20,138 bases of DNA from Welwitschia mirabilis (GCA_051453625.1 JBOZIK010000001.1:245374320-245394457), one strand, 5' to 3'; counted from the first letter of the stretch, positions 8,555-17,814 are shown. The notes: generated by a model from the sequence alone, not told the origin. Made by a program: numbers and translations.

Positions 8555-8656
8555 CCTATTATGAAATTTCTACTTAATCCTTACTTCATTATCATTCTTA
8601 TTCATCCATGGAGGGCAAAGGCTTCGGTGACTGTGACCACAGAGAAATATCCTAAG
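8555..8656 (+). pseudogene. Exon-like block of 34 open codons
   Basis: The 102-base block is bounded by TTTTAG on the left and AAG|GTAC on the right. It is fully open in one frame (PIMKFLLNPYF ... VTVTTEKYPK) and is a multiple of three. It fits a short internal exon of the same broken + strand locus. The preceding possible intron (8448-8554, 107 bases) is a normal plant size, but the phase does not match the preceding block cleanly. Protein family unknown. Confidence 0.45.
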
Positions 8657-8968
8657 GTACTTTTTCTGTTCCATTTAAGGTATGGATTCTTGCATTATAT
8701 TTTTAGACAATAAGTGTTGATAATTTTTTTAATTTATTATTATCTGTAAATGAGTAAGGCATCTGGATCCTATGAATCTTCCCACTGGAAATAGGACAAA
8801 ACTCCAATTAAGTAAATAGTATGTGAGGTATACAAGGAAGAGGAGACATTCCTTACATTACTTGAGCATTATGGGGTATTGTATATTTTTTTTTTTTCAA
8901 AATCCCCTTTTGTTGTCGTAACTTAGTGTGATTTTTTTACTAAACATTCTTAATTTTGTTTATTTTAG

Positions 8969-9061
8969 ATCTTATGCTTAAAGACCTTGGTTGATGATGA
9001 CCTACATTTTATAAATCTAAAGAAGCTCTCCATTTGTAAGCTAATGGAGGATTGTATAGTA
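8969..9061 (+). pseudogene. Exon-like block of 31 open codons
   Basis: TATTTTAG precedes and GTAAGT (9062-9067) follows a 93-base block that is open throughout (ILCLKTLVDDDLHF, INLKKLSICKLMEDCIV). A multiple-of-three exon with good splice signals at both ends is the best single sign that this locus was a spliced gene. Its last third reappears after the gap at 9206-9232 with one changed base, again followed by GTAAGT. I do not recognise the protein. Confidence 0.5.
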
Positions 9062-9276
9062 GTAAGTGACTCCTTTTCTTTATACCTTTCATTAGCCATT
9101 TCATGNNNNNNNNNNNNNNNNNNNNNNNNNNNNNNNNNNNNNNNNNNNNNNNNNNNNNNNNNNNNNNNNNNNNNNNNNNNNNNNNNNNNNNNNNNNNNNN
9201 NNNNNTGTAAGCTAAGGGAGGATTGTATAGTAGTAAGTGACTCCTACTCTTTTATACCTTCCATTATCCTTTTCAT
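9035..9276 (+). repeat. Duplicated gap flank of about 70 bases
   Basis: Positions 9035-9105 and 9206-9276 are near-identical copies on either side of a 100-N gap. They differ at a handful of bases. This fits overlapping contig ends, not a biological tandem repeat. Confidence 0.8.
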
Positions 9277-9454
9277 AGATTTTTTATTTCTTTTGATTCT
9301 CAAGGAGAAAAAGTCCTTAATGAATTCAATGCATTAATGGATCAGGGCAATATGTCACACTCAACCTCCTACTTTTAGCCTTTAGGCTAGAGTATGTTTC
9401 TTTCTTTCTAATCTCTAGGGCCTCCTCATCATCTATGTATAGCTCCACAATCCA

Positions 9455-9660
9455 TTGTTAATAAGAAAGATTAGGTATCTTACCATACATATCAACTTTT
9501 ATTAATGNNNNNNNNNNNNNNNNNNNNNNNNNNNNNNNNNNNNNNNNNNNNNNNNNNNNNNNNNNNNNNNNNNNNNNNNNNNNNNNNNNNNNNNNNNNNN
9601 NNNNNNNTTGTTAATAAGAAAGATTAGGTATCTTACCATACATATCAACTTTTATTAATG
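9455..9660 (+). repeat. Exact 53-base duplication flanking a 100-N gap
   Basis: Positions 9455-9507 and 9608-9660 are identical over all 53 bases, starting TTGTTAATAAG and ending TTTATTAATG. An exact duplicate placed directly on both sides of a default-size gap is an assembly overlap that was not merged. The gap is therefore probably not real. Confidence 0.93.
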
Positions 9661-9741
9661 GTGGAGATACTATATCTAAAGATAAAGGAGTTGATGGATT
9701 ACTTGAAAGAGTATCAATCTCTATTTGGTCTTTTGCATATG
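9658..9741 (+). pseudogene. Open coding-like patch, unknown
   Basis: The frame ATG GTG GAG ... reads MVEILYLKIKELMDYLKEYQSLFGLLHM and is then stopped. It is rich in Leu, Lys and Glu with helix-like spacing. A donor-like GTAGGT overlaps the end. The same frame resumes after the stop (VFHITYLDDIYTHRHSK) with further stops. It probably belongs to the same broken locus. Function unknown. Confidence 0.35.
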
Positions 9742-9908
9742 TAGGTTTTTCATATCACTTATTTAGATGACATTTACACTCATCGTCACTCCAAGATAAT
9801 AGATTTTTAGTGGGGCTTCTAGTGCAGCTTCTCTGGTTACTTCACTTCACATTACCCTTTATNNNNNNNNNNAAGGTTCATTCCAATCTAAGACTTCAAT
9901 TTGATTAA

Positions 9909-10097
9909 TATGATGGAATTATTTTATTGTATAACTTAGCATGGGATGAAGGAGTGGGAATCCCTGAGTCATTTCCTTTAGATGCTAAAAAATCAGATGG
10001 TAAATATGTACTTATTAGAGAAGAGATCATGAGCAGATGCTTCCTAGATTACCATGTTGGAAGAAAGTCAGACTACCTTGTTTGCTTTCTTATCTAA
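9909..10097 (+). pseudogene. Open patch of 62 codons, unknown protein fragment
   Basis: One frame is open from 9909 (YDGIILLYNLAWDEGVGIPE ... SRCFLDYHVGRK) to a TAA at 10095-10097. It overlaps the next block (10054-10431) in a different frame, which suggests a frameshift inside one original coding region. The composition is balanced and protein-like for such AT-rich DNA. No family recognised. Confidence 0.45.
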
Positions 10098-10431
10098 GAA
10101 TGAGAGGATGAATCAGGCTTGTATGGATCATTTGACAATTATAATCAATGATATTAACATGTTGTACCATAGCAAGGAGCTTTCAAAGAAGCATCTATTA
10201 GGAGTTTTAGTGAGTTATAGTAAGCTTCACATGAAGCTCTACAAGAAGCCATGTTACATCACTAAGACAGATTCTATAATAGATTCTTCTTCTATTGAGA
10301 TTAGTACTATGGTGATTCCTAATTAACCTAATTTAATAGAGGTCATCCCAAGTGGCATGAAGTCATCTATTCTAGGTGCAGAGGATCACAACCTGATTTC
10401 ATTCTCCATGAAGGATCTTATTCCTCCCTAG
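10054..10431 (+). pseudogene. C-terminal fragment of unknown protein, one in-frame stop
   Basis: The frame opens with ATG at 10054, runs 90 codons to TAA (10324-10326), then stays open for 34 more codons and ends in TAG directly followed by TAA (10429-10434). So the original reading frame probably ended at 10431, with one nonsense mutation inside. Residues include MLEESQTTLFAFLSKNERM, KELSKKHLLGVLVSYSKLHM and, after the stop, PSGMKSSILGAEDHNLIS. There are no clear catalytic motifs, transmembrane segments or zinc ligands. It is the longest near-open stretch in the window. It may be the last exon of the broken + strand locus that starts near 8078. Its function is unknown to me. Confidence 0.5.
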
Positions 10432-10434
10432 TAA

Positions 10435-10630
10435 TGATTTCATGATCTACTATTTAAGACATCATGGATCATGTTTTTTATTAGATCTTTCTTTTTCCTC
10501 TTTTGTATTATAGATATTTTATGTATTACTTACTATTTTGGCCTATTCTCTTAAAATTAAACTTTGCTTATTTATAAAACTAGGTTTCTTTTTTGTTTTT
10601 CTGTAAAGTAATAATTTACTACTATTGTTG
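10435..10630. other. 3' flank of the unknown locus, no gene
   Basis: AT-rich sequence with no open frame. Read on the plus strand it could be the 3' untranslated region of the broken locus. Read on the minus strand it would be the leader that follows the primer site at 10642-10631. I cannot decide between these. Confidence 0.35.
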
Positions 10631-10642
10631 GTTTTGATACCA
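10631..10642 (-). other. Primer-binding site, initiator tRNA-Met type (minus strand)
   Basis: The minus strand reads TGGTATCAAAAC, matching 10 of 12 bases of TGGTATCAGAGC. Both differences are G to A. It lies a few bases inside the LTR end at about 10646, so the element's internal part would extend leftward. Confidence 0.75.
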
Positions 10643-10645
10643 AGT

Positions 10646-11056
10646 TAATGTTACATTTTAATATTTTTGGATTATTTTTCATGAAAATAATCATATTAAA
10701 TAATATTCTAGGATTAATAAAAATAACAAGGAACAACTTGATAAAATTGTACTTTATTATTAGAAATAGGGGATTCCATTCCTTATTATTTAGCTAATAG
10801 CTTTGGACTAGTTGTCAAAGGTAAAGACATGGACTACGACTTGAGTGCCTCTCTTGGGACCCTTGAGAATTATCAAGGTTATTGTTGATTACATCCACCC
10901 AGTTTGTCCACCCCCACCTAAGGCCATAGGCTTTTATAGCATAAATAAAGGCAGTATTTTTACATATTTAGATTAGAGCCATTTATAACTCATTAATTAT
11001 GCTAATTTCAAGTCTTAACATACTTCTTTTATAATTAGTAAACTTGGAACATTACA
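10646..11056 (-). mobile_element. LTR copy 3, family A, minus strand
   Basis: On the minus strand this is a full-length LTR of about 411 bp. It starts TGTAATGTTCCA (11056-11045), has a TATA box TATAAAAG (10938-10931) and an AATAAA (10758-10753), and ends ACATTA followed by the primer site. It aligns along its length with 1104-1438 and supplies the roughly 95 bases hidden there by Ns. The final CA is mutated. No second LTR of this copy, and no polypurine tract, is visible, so it is the 5' LTR of a truncated element. It faces the plus-strand LTR at 1104-1438, with both primer sites pointing inward. Confidence 0.85.
10931..10938 (-). promoter_or_regulatory. LTR promoter TATA box, minus strand
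   Basis: TATAAAAG on the minus strand in the context GCTATAAAAGCC. It is the same word and context as at 1223-1230 in the related LTR. Confidence 0.7.
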
Positions 11057-11189
11057 GTAGATTTTATTAAACATTNNNNNNNNNNNNNNNNNNNNNNNNN
11101 NNNNNNNNNNNNNNNNNNNNNNNNNNNNNNNNNNNNNNNNNNNNNNNNNNNNNNNNNNNNNNNNNNNNNNNNNNNTTAAACATTATAAT

Positions 11190-12287
11190 TTAAGTAAGTA
11201 TACCTAAACTTTCTAAGTCGATTTAGAGAATTTGTTATTATTAAAAATACTAGCATATCTCATCATTACTGAAATGTTTATTGAAACTTAAGGCAATCAA
11301 ATAAAATAAATTCTGAGAAAAATATAATGTTGGCATATGACTTTGCATGCTTTCTTTATGAATTATCTTATATGTTAAAATTGTTATGCATAGTTAAATT
11401 AAAAAAAAAAACCTAGTAATAAACCAAGGTAAAATAGAGAGCTTGCTTCTCATCATCACTAGAACATGAAATTATTCAATCTACAAATAGTTCAAAAAAT
11501 AATATTGACTATTAAGATAATCTTAAAAGAGTTTCTGTTTAGTATAAATTCAAAGAATAATAACTAAAATGTAGAATACCACAATCTTAAGAAGACATTA
11601 CTATTTAATACAACTAAAATGAAGGATCTAATAAGTGGTCTAAAGAGAATGTAATGCTATTTTCAACATTTATTTTTTAAAATAGTAACNNNNNNNNNNN
11701 NNNNNNNNNNNNNNNNNNNNNNNNNNNNNNNNNNNNNNNNNNNNNNNNNNNNNNNNNNNNNNNNNNNNNNNNNNNNNNNNNNNNNNNNNTTAAGTAAGTA
11801 TACCTAAACTTTCTAAGTCCATTTAGAAAATTTGTTATTATTAAAAATACTAGTATATCTCATCATTACTGAAATGTTTATTGAAACTTAAGGCAATCAA
11901 ATAAAATAGATTATGAGAAAAATATGATTTTGGCATATGACTTTGTATGCTTTCTGTATGAATTATCTTATATGTTAAAATTGTTATGCATAGTTAAATT
12001 AAAGAAAGACCTAGTAATAAACCATGGTAAAATAGAAATCTTGCTTCTCATCTTCACTAGAACATGAAATTATTTAATCTACAAATAGTTCAAAAAATAA
12101 CATTGACTAATAAGATAATCTTAAAAGAATTTCTGTTTAGTATAAATTCAAATAATAATAACTAAAACATAGAATACCATAATCTTAAAAAGACATTACT
12201 ATTTAATACAACTAAAATGAAGGATTTAATAAGTGGTCTAAAGAGAATGTAATGCTATTTTCAACATTCATTTTTTAAAATAGTAAC
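11190..12287. repeat. 500-bp non-coding block present twice across a gap
   Basis: Positions 11190-11689 and 11790-12287 are near-identical (roughly 95 percent by eye). They share the start TTAAGTAAGTATACC and the end AAAATAGTAAC. The left copy ends at the 100-N gap and the right copy runs on into new sequence. No open frame is seen on either strand. The pattern is that of an unmerged contig overlap or haplotype copy. The neighbouring gap (11076-11175) also has a short shared flank, TTAAACATT. Confidence 0.85.
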
Positions 12288-12687
12288 TAGATCCTATTTT
12301 AAATCTAGAAAAATAATATCTTTCAACACCTACTCGTATGAGAAGAACTAAAGTTATAGGAAGATACCTATAACTAGATACAGAGTAGGAGAAACATATG
12401 TATCTCAAGCAAAGATGAATGATGAAACTAATAACCACTCTTTCACTTTTAGAAAAGTAGTAAAGGATTTCTAACCTTGGATTATAACTATGGCTATTAA
12501 ATAAACTATTCCATATCCACCTTAATAACCTCCTTATGTGTTAGAAAGAATTGAATTTAAATTAGAGGAGTGTAGTTATTCAATAAGAACATCAATACCC
12601 AATTTCATGCAAGAACAAATAATAAAAATTCATACATTAGTTTCATGATAATCATTAAACAACCAAAAGCATAAATCAAGATACATG
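12288..12687. other. Non-coding AT-rich stretch with a foldable segment
   Basis: No open frame of note. It holds the nested inverted repeat described separately (12329-12389). The rest shows no recognisable feature. Confidence 0.4.
12329..12389. repeat. Nested inverted repeat (hairpin candidate)
   Basis: The inner stem AGTTATAGG (12352-12360) pairs perfectly with CCTATAACT (12367-12375) across a six-base loop. The outer stem CCTACTC (12329-12335) pairs perfectly with GAGTAGG (12383-12389). Both pairings are visible directly. Function unknown. It could be a remnant of a small inverted-repeat transposon or chance. Confidence 0.5.
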
Positions 12688-13493
12688 ATAGTAAATGCTA
12701 ATACTAAATCCAACTTTGAAATTTCAAGTAATATTTTACTCTACCTTTCTCAATAATTTTCATCCTAATATAGCTATACTATTAATATTTTCCAATTCCA
12801 CACCTCCATTATGTATAAGATACTACTTAGTATATTAAGATTAAATGTTCCAACATCACCCATGCTAAAATCAACCTTTTACTCCATTATAATATCTTAA
12901 TAAAATACTTTATAATATTTTACAATAATATATCATAATAAAATTTAGTATTTCAACCTAGATGACTATTTTCACTATCTTATTTTTAATGAAAGAAGTG
13001 AAAAACTTCTATTAGAGAATTATTAGAATCATCAATCCTAGAGGGAAGGGATGAATAAGATAACCAAGGTAGTTTTTGCAATTTGATAGTTCAAAAATAA
13101 AAGTATAATAAAATAATAAACAAATTTAAATTATATCTAGTGCCAATCTAAATATGATAATGATTCATTCAATTCACAAAGAATATAAATAATTAAGCAT
13201 AGAAATTAAACTAATTAACTAAGATAAAGCATATAAGATATATGGAAAAAAAGATCCCTTTTTTCTTTACTACAAGTGTATCCTCTAGTGATACTCATTC
13301 AAGACATTATAATAGTCCTCTACCAATATAACCGAGATTTTCCAATAATCCTTGGCTAAAATCAAATGCGTAATCTTTTTACTATAATAGCAATTAAGTA
13401 TAATAATATTGATAATAGATAAGAATTATAATACATGATAAATTAGCTGCTATAAAGAATAATACCATTAAGCTCTAGAACTTTCAAGAAGGT
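12688..13493. repeat. Direct repeat B, first copy (about 800 bp)
   Basis: This block recurs at 15583-16364. Both begin ATAGTAAATGCTAATAC and run in parallel to CTCTAGAACTTTCA(A/T)GAAG. The first copy has about 25 extra bases near 12898-12922. It is non-coding on both strands. A TCCTAGAGGG...TGAATAAGATAACC segment near 13036-13065 recalls a GAGGGGGGTGAATAG-type word that I remember from plant LTR sequences, but I could not verify this. It may be part of a long LTR. Confidence 0.8.
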
Positions 13494-14138
13494 TTTCACT
13501 AGTACATCATATAATATATTTATCCAATTTAAAATATATCTATTGTAGATCACAATGGATCATAATTTGAGTATTATAGCCTGCTAAATAGTAGTTTAGA
13601 TTCCTTCTATATATTTAAATGATTATTAATGATTCTTAATGGTCATATTTTTGCTAACTATTAGTCTTGTAATCAAACTCTTGGATATGCTAGTTAACCT
13701 TTAAAGAAATTCTTCATGATAGGTGGTTAGTCCTTAGGTAAGGCTAGTTACCTACTTATCCTATGTTTGAAGTTTTTGATATGGGTCATTGACCACTAGA
13801 ATGTGTAAATAAACCTTTGAGTGATTTATTCATACTTGAACCTAGTTGATAGCTATTTGATCATGTACTTTTGTCTTTTGTAATATATGGTTAACCCCAT
13901 AGGGAATGCTAATTATCCACTCAAATATTTTTTGCCCATATTTAAATGATTTTTCTCATGGATCAACTTTTAGATTTTTAGTACTCTAAATTATGATCTA
14001 GATTTCTTATTGGCCTAAAGTAATATCTTCTAGTTTAAGCTTCAAGACATCCATTTTTATCCTAAAAAAATGTTATTCCATGAGTAAAGTAAGATGAGAT
14101 TTGAATTATCATTAATTGATAACCTAGAAGATTAATAA
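13494..14138. other. Non-coding AT-rich sequence, possible LTR interior
   Basis: No open frame. Short words of the type CTAGTTAAC and GGTTAACC recur near 13690, 13740 and 13890 and suggest decayed subrepeats. If the purine tract at 14151-14139 (minus strand) is a real polypurine tract, this stretch would be the start of the adjoining minus-strand 3' LTR. Confidence 0.35.
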
Positions 14139-14151
14139 TCTCCCCCTTTAT
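14139..14151 (-). other. Polypurine-tract-like motif on the minus strand
   Basis: The minus strand reads ATAAAGGGGGAGA, preceded by ATCATCAATG. A CATCAATG...AAAGGGGGAGA string directly before the 3' LTR is, as I recall, common in plant LTR retrotransposons, where the purine tract primes second-strand synthesis. The expected TG start of an LTR directly after it is not clean, so this is a candidate only. Confidence 0.5.
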
Positions 14152-14162
14152 CATTGATGATA

Positions 14163-14819
14163 CTCAAATCAAAATGATAAATTCTCCTAAGTTAATGCTC
14201 TCCTAGATATGTACCTAAAACATTATAAAATTAACTTTAGTAATTAAATTAACTTTTAAAATTAAAACATCTAATCATAAAGAAGAAAAACTTCATATAA
14301 TAAGGGATAGTAAAATTACATAAATTGTGTATTATTTGTATCATCATAGTATGCTATAATAACTTACATTTTTTTCAAGTAATAATAGATATAATTCAAC
14401 ATTGCATGAGCATGTATAACATCATAGTCATTCTAAATTAAAAAAAAAAATAACTATCTCATTAATAATAGTATAATAAANNNNNNNNNNNNNNNNNNNN
14501 NNNNNNNNNNNNNNNNNNNNNNNNNNNNNNNNNNNNNNNNNNNNNNNNNNNNNNNNNNNNNNNNNNNNNNNNNNNNNNNNGGTTTAGATTTACTTTACCT
14601 CTTTTTATTATTAAATATCTAGTCTAATATATTTTACAATTTTTGGTATTTAGTATAATCTAAACTCTTATTTAGATCTATTTAGTGTTAAATGCATGTT
14701 ATGATTTGGTTATTTTTCCAAAGCAGATACATATTTATTTCAAGAGATCATTTTAATACTATGAAAATGCTCTTGAATTTTTCTTTATAGAAAATATTTT
14801 TTAATGTAAATCACCTCTT
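14163..14819. other. Non-coding AT-rich sequence with a 100-N gap
   Basis: No open frame or repeat is recognised on either side of the gap at 14481-14580. This is one of the few 100-N gaps where I see no shared sequence between the two flanks. Confidence 0.4.
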
Positions 14820-15395
14820 ATAAACCCTAAGAAGCATTTTTATCATTACTTTCCAAAGTTATTAGACTTTGAATAGCTAATGTAGAAGGTTAGCCCTTGG
14901 GTTTAATAAAAGAACTTTTAAGAAAAAGTTTTATAAGTGAAAATTTTCTCATAATAAACCCTAAAGAACTTTTTTAATGCCACTTTTTAAAGATCTTAAT
15001 CTTTGAAAAGCTATCCCAAATACTTATTTTAGTGTTGCTCTCCAAAGTTGTTGGACTTTAAAAAGATAATATAAAAGGGTAACCCTTGGGGCTTCATAAA
15101 CCAATGGTAACTATGGGACTTAATAAAATAACTTTTAAGGGAAATTTTTAATAAGTGAAAATATTCTTATATAAACACCAAGGAGCTATTTTAGTGCTAC
15201 TTTCAAAGTTCTTAAACTTCGTAAAGCTAATATACAAGGGTATCCTTTACTATTATTAAAAGCATGTTTTAAGAAAAACATTTAACAAGTGTATTAGTAT
15301 AACTTTCCTCACATAAACCCTAATGAACCCATTTAGTACTACTCTCTAAAATTGTTAGAATCTGAAAATTTGATATCAAAGGGTAATATAAAAAA
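14820..15395. repeat. Degenerate tandem array, units of about 135-160 bp
   Basis: ATAAACCCTAA-type unit starts occur at 14820, 14954, 15171 (ATAAACACCAA) and 15313. After each start comes a TTTTTAxTGCTACTxTCCAAAGTT-like segment, a GGGTAACCCTTGGG-like segment and a TTTTAAGxxAAA...AAGTGAAAAT segment. A partial unit around 15025-15060 lies between the second and third starts, so four to five copies are present. The copies are strongly diverged. No coding frame runs through them. They could be tandem repeats inside a retrotransposon's untranslated region. Confidence 0.7.
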
Positions 15396-15424
15396 AAAGT
15401 TTAAATAAAATAATAAACACTTAA

Positions 15425-15583
15425 ACAAATTACAGTCCTAGGAATAAAATGTAATACTAATCAAAGATGTGTTTCCTTAAGTAAGTGATCTCATCTTTTA
15501 AATTACTCTAAGTAGGAGATTCATTTTAGACAAATTTAATAGAAAGAAGTTATTTTATGATTAATTCTTTAATTAAATCTTAA
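15425..15583. repeat. Direct repeat A, first copy (about 160 bp)
   Basis: The block ACAAATTACAGTCCTAGGA ... TTAATTAAATCTTAAT matches 16465-16624 with few differences. After the shared TAAAT CTTAAT the two copies diverge completely. Here repeat B (15583-16364) follows, whereas the second copy continues into sequence not seen elsewhere. Confidence 0.85.
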
Positions 15584-16364
15584 TAGTAAATGCTAATACT
15601 AAATCCAACTTTGAAATCAAGTAACATTTTACTCTACCTTTCTCAATAATGTTCATTCTAATATAGATATATAATTAATATTTTCCAATTCCACACCTCC
15701 ATTATGTATAAGATAACTACTTAGTATATTAAGATTAAATGTTCTAACATCACCTATGTTAAAACCAACCTTTGACTCCATTATGATATCTTACAATAGT
15801 ATATCATAACAAAATTTAGTATTTCAACCTAGACGACTATCTTTACTGTCTTATTTATTAATGCAAGAAGTGAAAAACTTCTATTAGAGAATTGTTAGAA
15901 TCATCTATCCTAGAGGGAATAGGTGAATAAGATAACCAAGGTAGTTTTTCCAATTTGATAGTTCAAAAATAAAAGTATAATAAAATAATAAATAAATTTA
16001 ACTTATATCTAGTACCAATCTAAATATGATAATGATTCATTTAATTCATAGAGAATATAAATAATTAAGCATAGAAATTAAACTAATTAAATAAGATAAA
16101 TCATATAAGATATATGAAAAAAAAAAATCCCTTTTTTCTTTACTACAAGTGTTTCCTCTAGTAATACTCATTCAAGACATTACAATAGTCCTCTACCAAT
16201 ATAACTGAGATTTTCCAATAATCCTTAGCTAAAATCACATGCCTAATTTTCCTTTTATAATTTCAATTAAGTATCATAAGATTGATAATAGATAATAATT
16301 ATAATAGAGAATAAATTAGATTCTATAAAGAATAATACCATTAAGCTCTAGAACTTTCATGAAG
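15583..16364. repeat. Direct repeat B, second copy
   Basis: This is the counterpart of 12688-13493 and non-coding. It stops exactly at the 100-N gap. It lies between the two copies of repeat A, so one version of this locus contains it and the other does not. That could be an insertion polymorphism, a repeat-driven contig misjoin, or an LTR copy. Confidence 0.8.
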
Positions 16365-16464
16365 NNNNNNNNNNNNNNNNNNNNNNNNNNNNNNNNNNNN
16401 NNNNNNNNNNNNNNNNNNNNNNNNNNNNNNNNNNNNNNNNNNNNNNNNNNNNNNNNNNNNNNNN

Positions 16465-16782
16465 ACAAATTATATTCCTAGGAAGAAAATGTAATACTAA
16501 TCAAAGATGTGTTTCCTTAAGTAAGTAATCTCATATTTTAAATTACTCTAAGTAGGAGATTCATTTTAGACAAATTTAATAGAAATAAGTTATTTTATGA
16601 TTAATTCTTTAATTAAATCTTAATGTTTATATTTTTGTAGCACATATTAACAATTTAGTAATTAAAGAAGGCTCTAACCACCAAAAAAATTATAATCTAG
16701 ATTATTTTTAAAATGATTAGGTAGTTCTATTACAATGTCATTAAGGTATCTTCTAAGCCTTTTCAAATAATATTAACCCGGA
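16465..16782. repeat. Direct repeat A, second copy, and unique flank
   Basis: Positions 16465-16624 repeat 15425-15583. From 16625 the sequence is not seen elsewhere in the window and has no open frame. It ends at the long gap. Confidence 0.75.
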
Positions 16783-17483
16783 NNNNNNNNNNNNNNNNNN
16801 NNNNNNNNNNNNNNNNNNNNNNNNNNNNNNNNNNNNNNNNNNNNNNNNNNNNNNNNNNNNNNNNNNNNNNNNNNNNNNNNNNNNNNNNNNNNNNNNNNNN
16901 NNNNNNNNNNNNNNNNNNNNNNNNNNNNNNNNNNNNNNNNNNNNNNNNNNNNNNNNNNNNNNNNNNNNNNNNNNNNNNNNNNNNNNNNNNNNNNNNNNNN
17001 NNNNNNNNNNNNNNNNNNNNNNNNNNNNNNNNNNNNNNNNNNNNNNNNNNNNNNNNNNNNNNNNNNNNNNNNNNNNNNNNNNNNNNNNNNNNNNNNNNNN
17101 NNNNNNNNNNNNNNNNNNNNNNNNNNNNNNNNNNNNNNNNNNNNNNNNNNNNNNNNNNNNNNNNNNNNNNNNNNNNNNNNNNNNNNNNNNNNNNNNNNNN
17201 NNNNNNNNNNNNNNNNNNNNNNNNNNNNNNNNNNNNNNNNNNNNNNNNNNNNNNNNNNNNNNNNNNNNNNNNNNNNNNNNNNNNNNNNNNNNNNNNNNNN
17301 NNNNNNNNNNNNNNNNNNNNNNNNNNNNNNNNNNNNNNNNNNNNNNNNNNNNNNNNNNNNNNNNNNNNNNNNNNNNNNNNNNNNNNNNNNNNNNNNNNNN
17401 NNNNNNNNNNNNNNNNNNNNNNNNNNNNNNNNNNNNNNNNNNNNNNNNNNNNNNNNNNNNNNNNNNNNNNNNNNNNNNNNNNN
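16783..17483. other. Assembly gap of 701 N
   Basis: Unlike the other gaps (10 or exactly 100 N), this one has a specific length. It is therefore probably a size estimated from read pairs or a map. Its content is unknown. The 5' part of the plus-strand gypsy element to the right (LTR, primer site, most of gag) may lie inside it. Confidence 0.8.
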
Positions 17484-17769
17484 TTTTCTAGTCTAGAACT
17501 CTTATTAAAGCTGTAGAAGAAGCATTATTAGTAAAGAATCATGGATTGAGATCAAGAACTTTAAGGTGAAAAAGTACATTCATAAGTATATACAAATGTA
17601 GCTAATATAAAGGCTACATTTAAGCATCTAGTATCAGTAAGAAACACTAATATATTTGAATGGTTAGGGCTTAATGAAGTTCTAGCATTCTCAAGAAAGG
17701 AGTAAACCTTAAACCTAGTTAAAATTAGAGTCTTCATTAAGAAATATAGCTAAAAATGTCATAGAATTA

Positions 17770-17814
17770 GGATGCTTTAACTAAGGTACTTATGTACTCA
17801 GAAATTACCCTCAA
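17770..17814 (+). pseudogene. Gag zinc-knuckle relic
   Basis: The frame reads GCFN, stop, GTYVLRNYPQ. A canonical gypsy knuckle would have Cys at the stop, Gly-His after Tyr and Cys before PQ. The pattern fits loss of the second Cys, a six-base deletion removing the GH pair, and Cys to Tyr at the last ligand. It lies directly before the protease, as expected. The deletion is inference. Confidence 0.5.

Noticed and set aside
8987-9337. 116-codon plus-strand frame across a gap
   Set aside because: It reads through a splice donor and a 100-N gap with duplicated flanks. Only the block 8969-9061 is supported.
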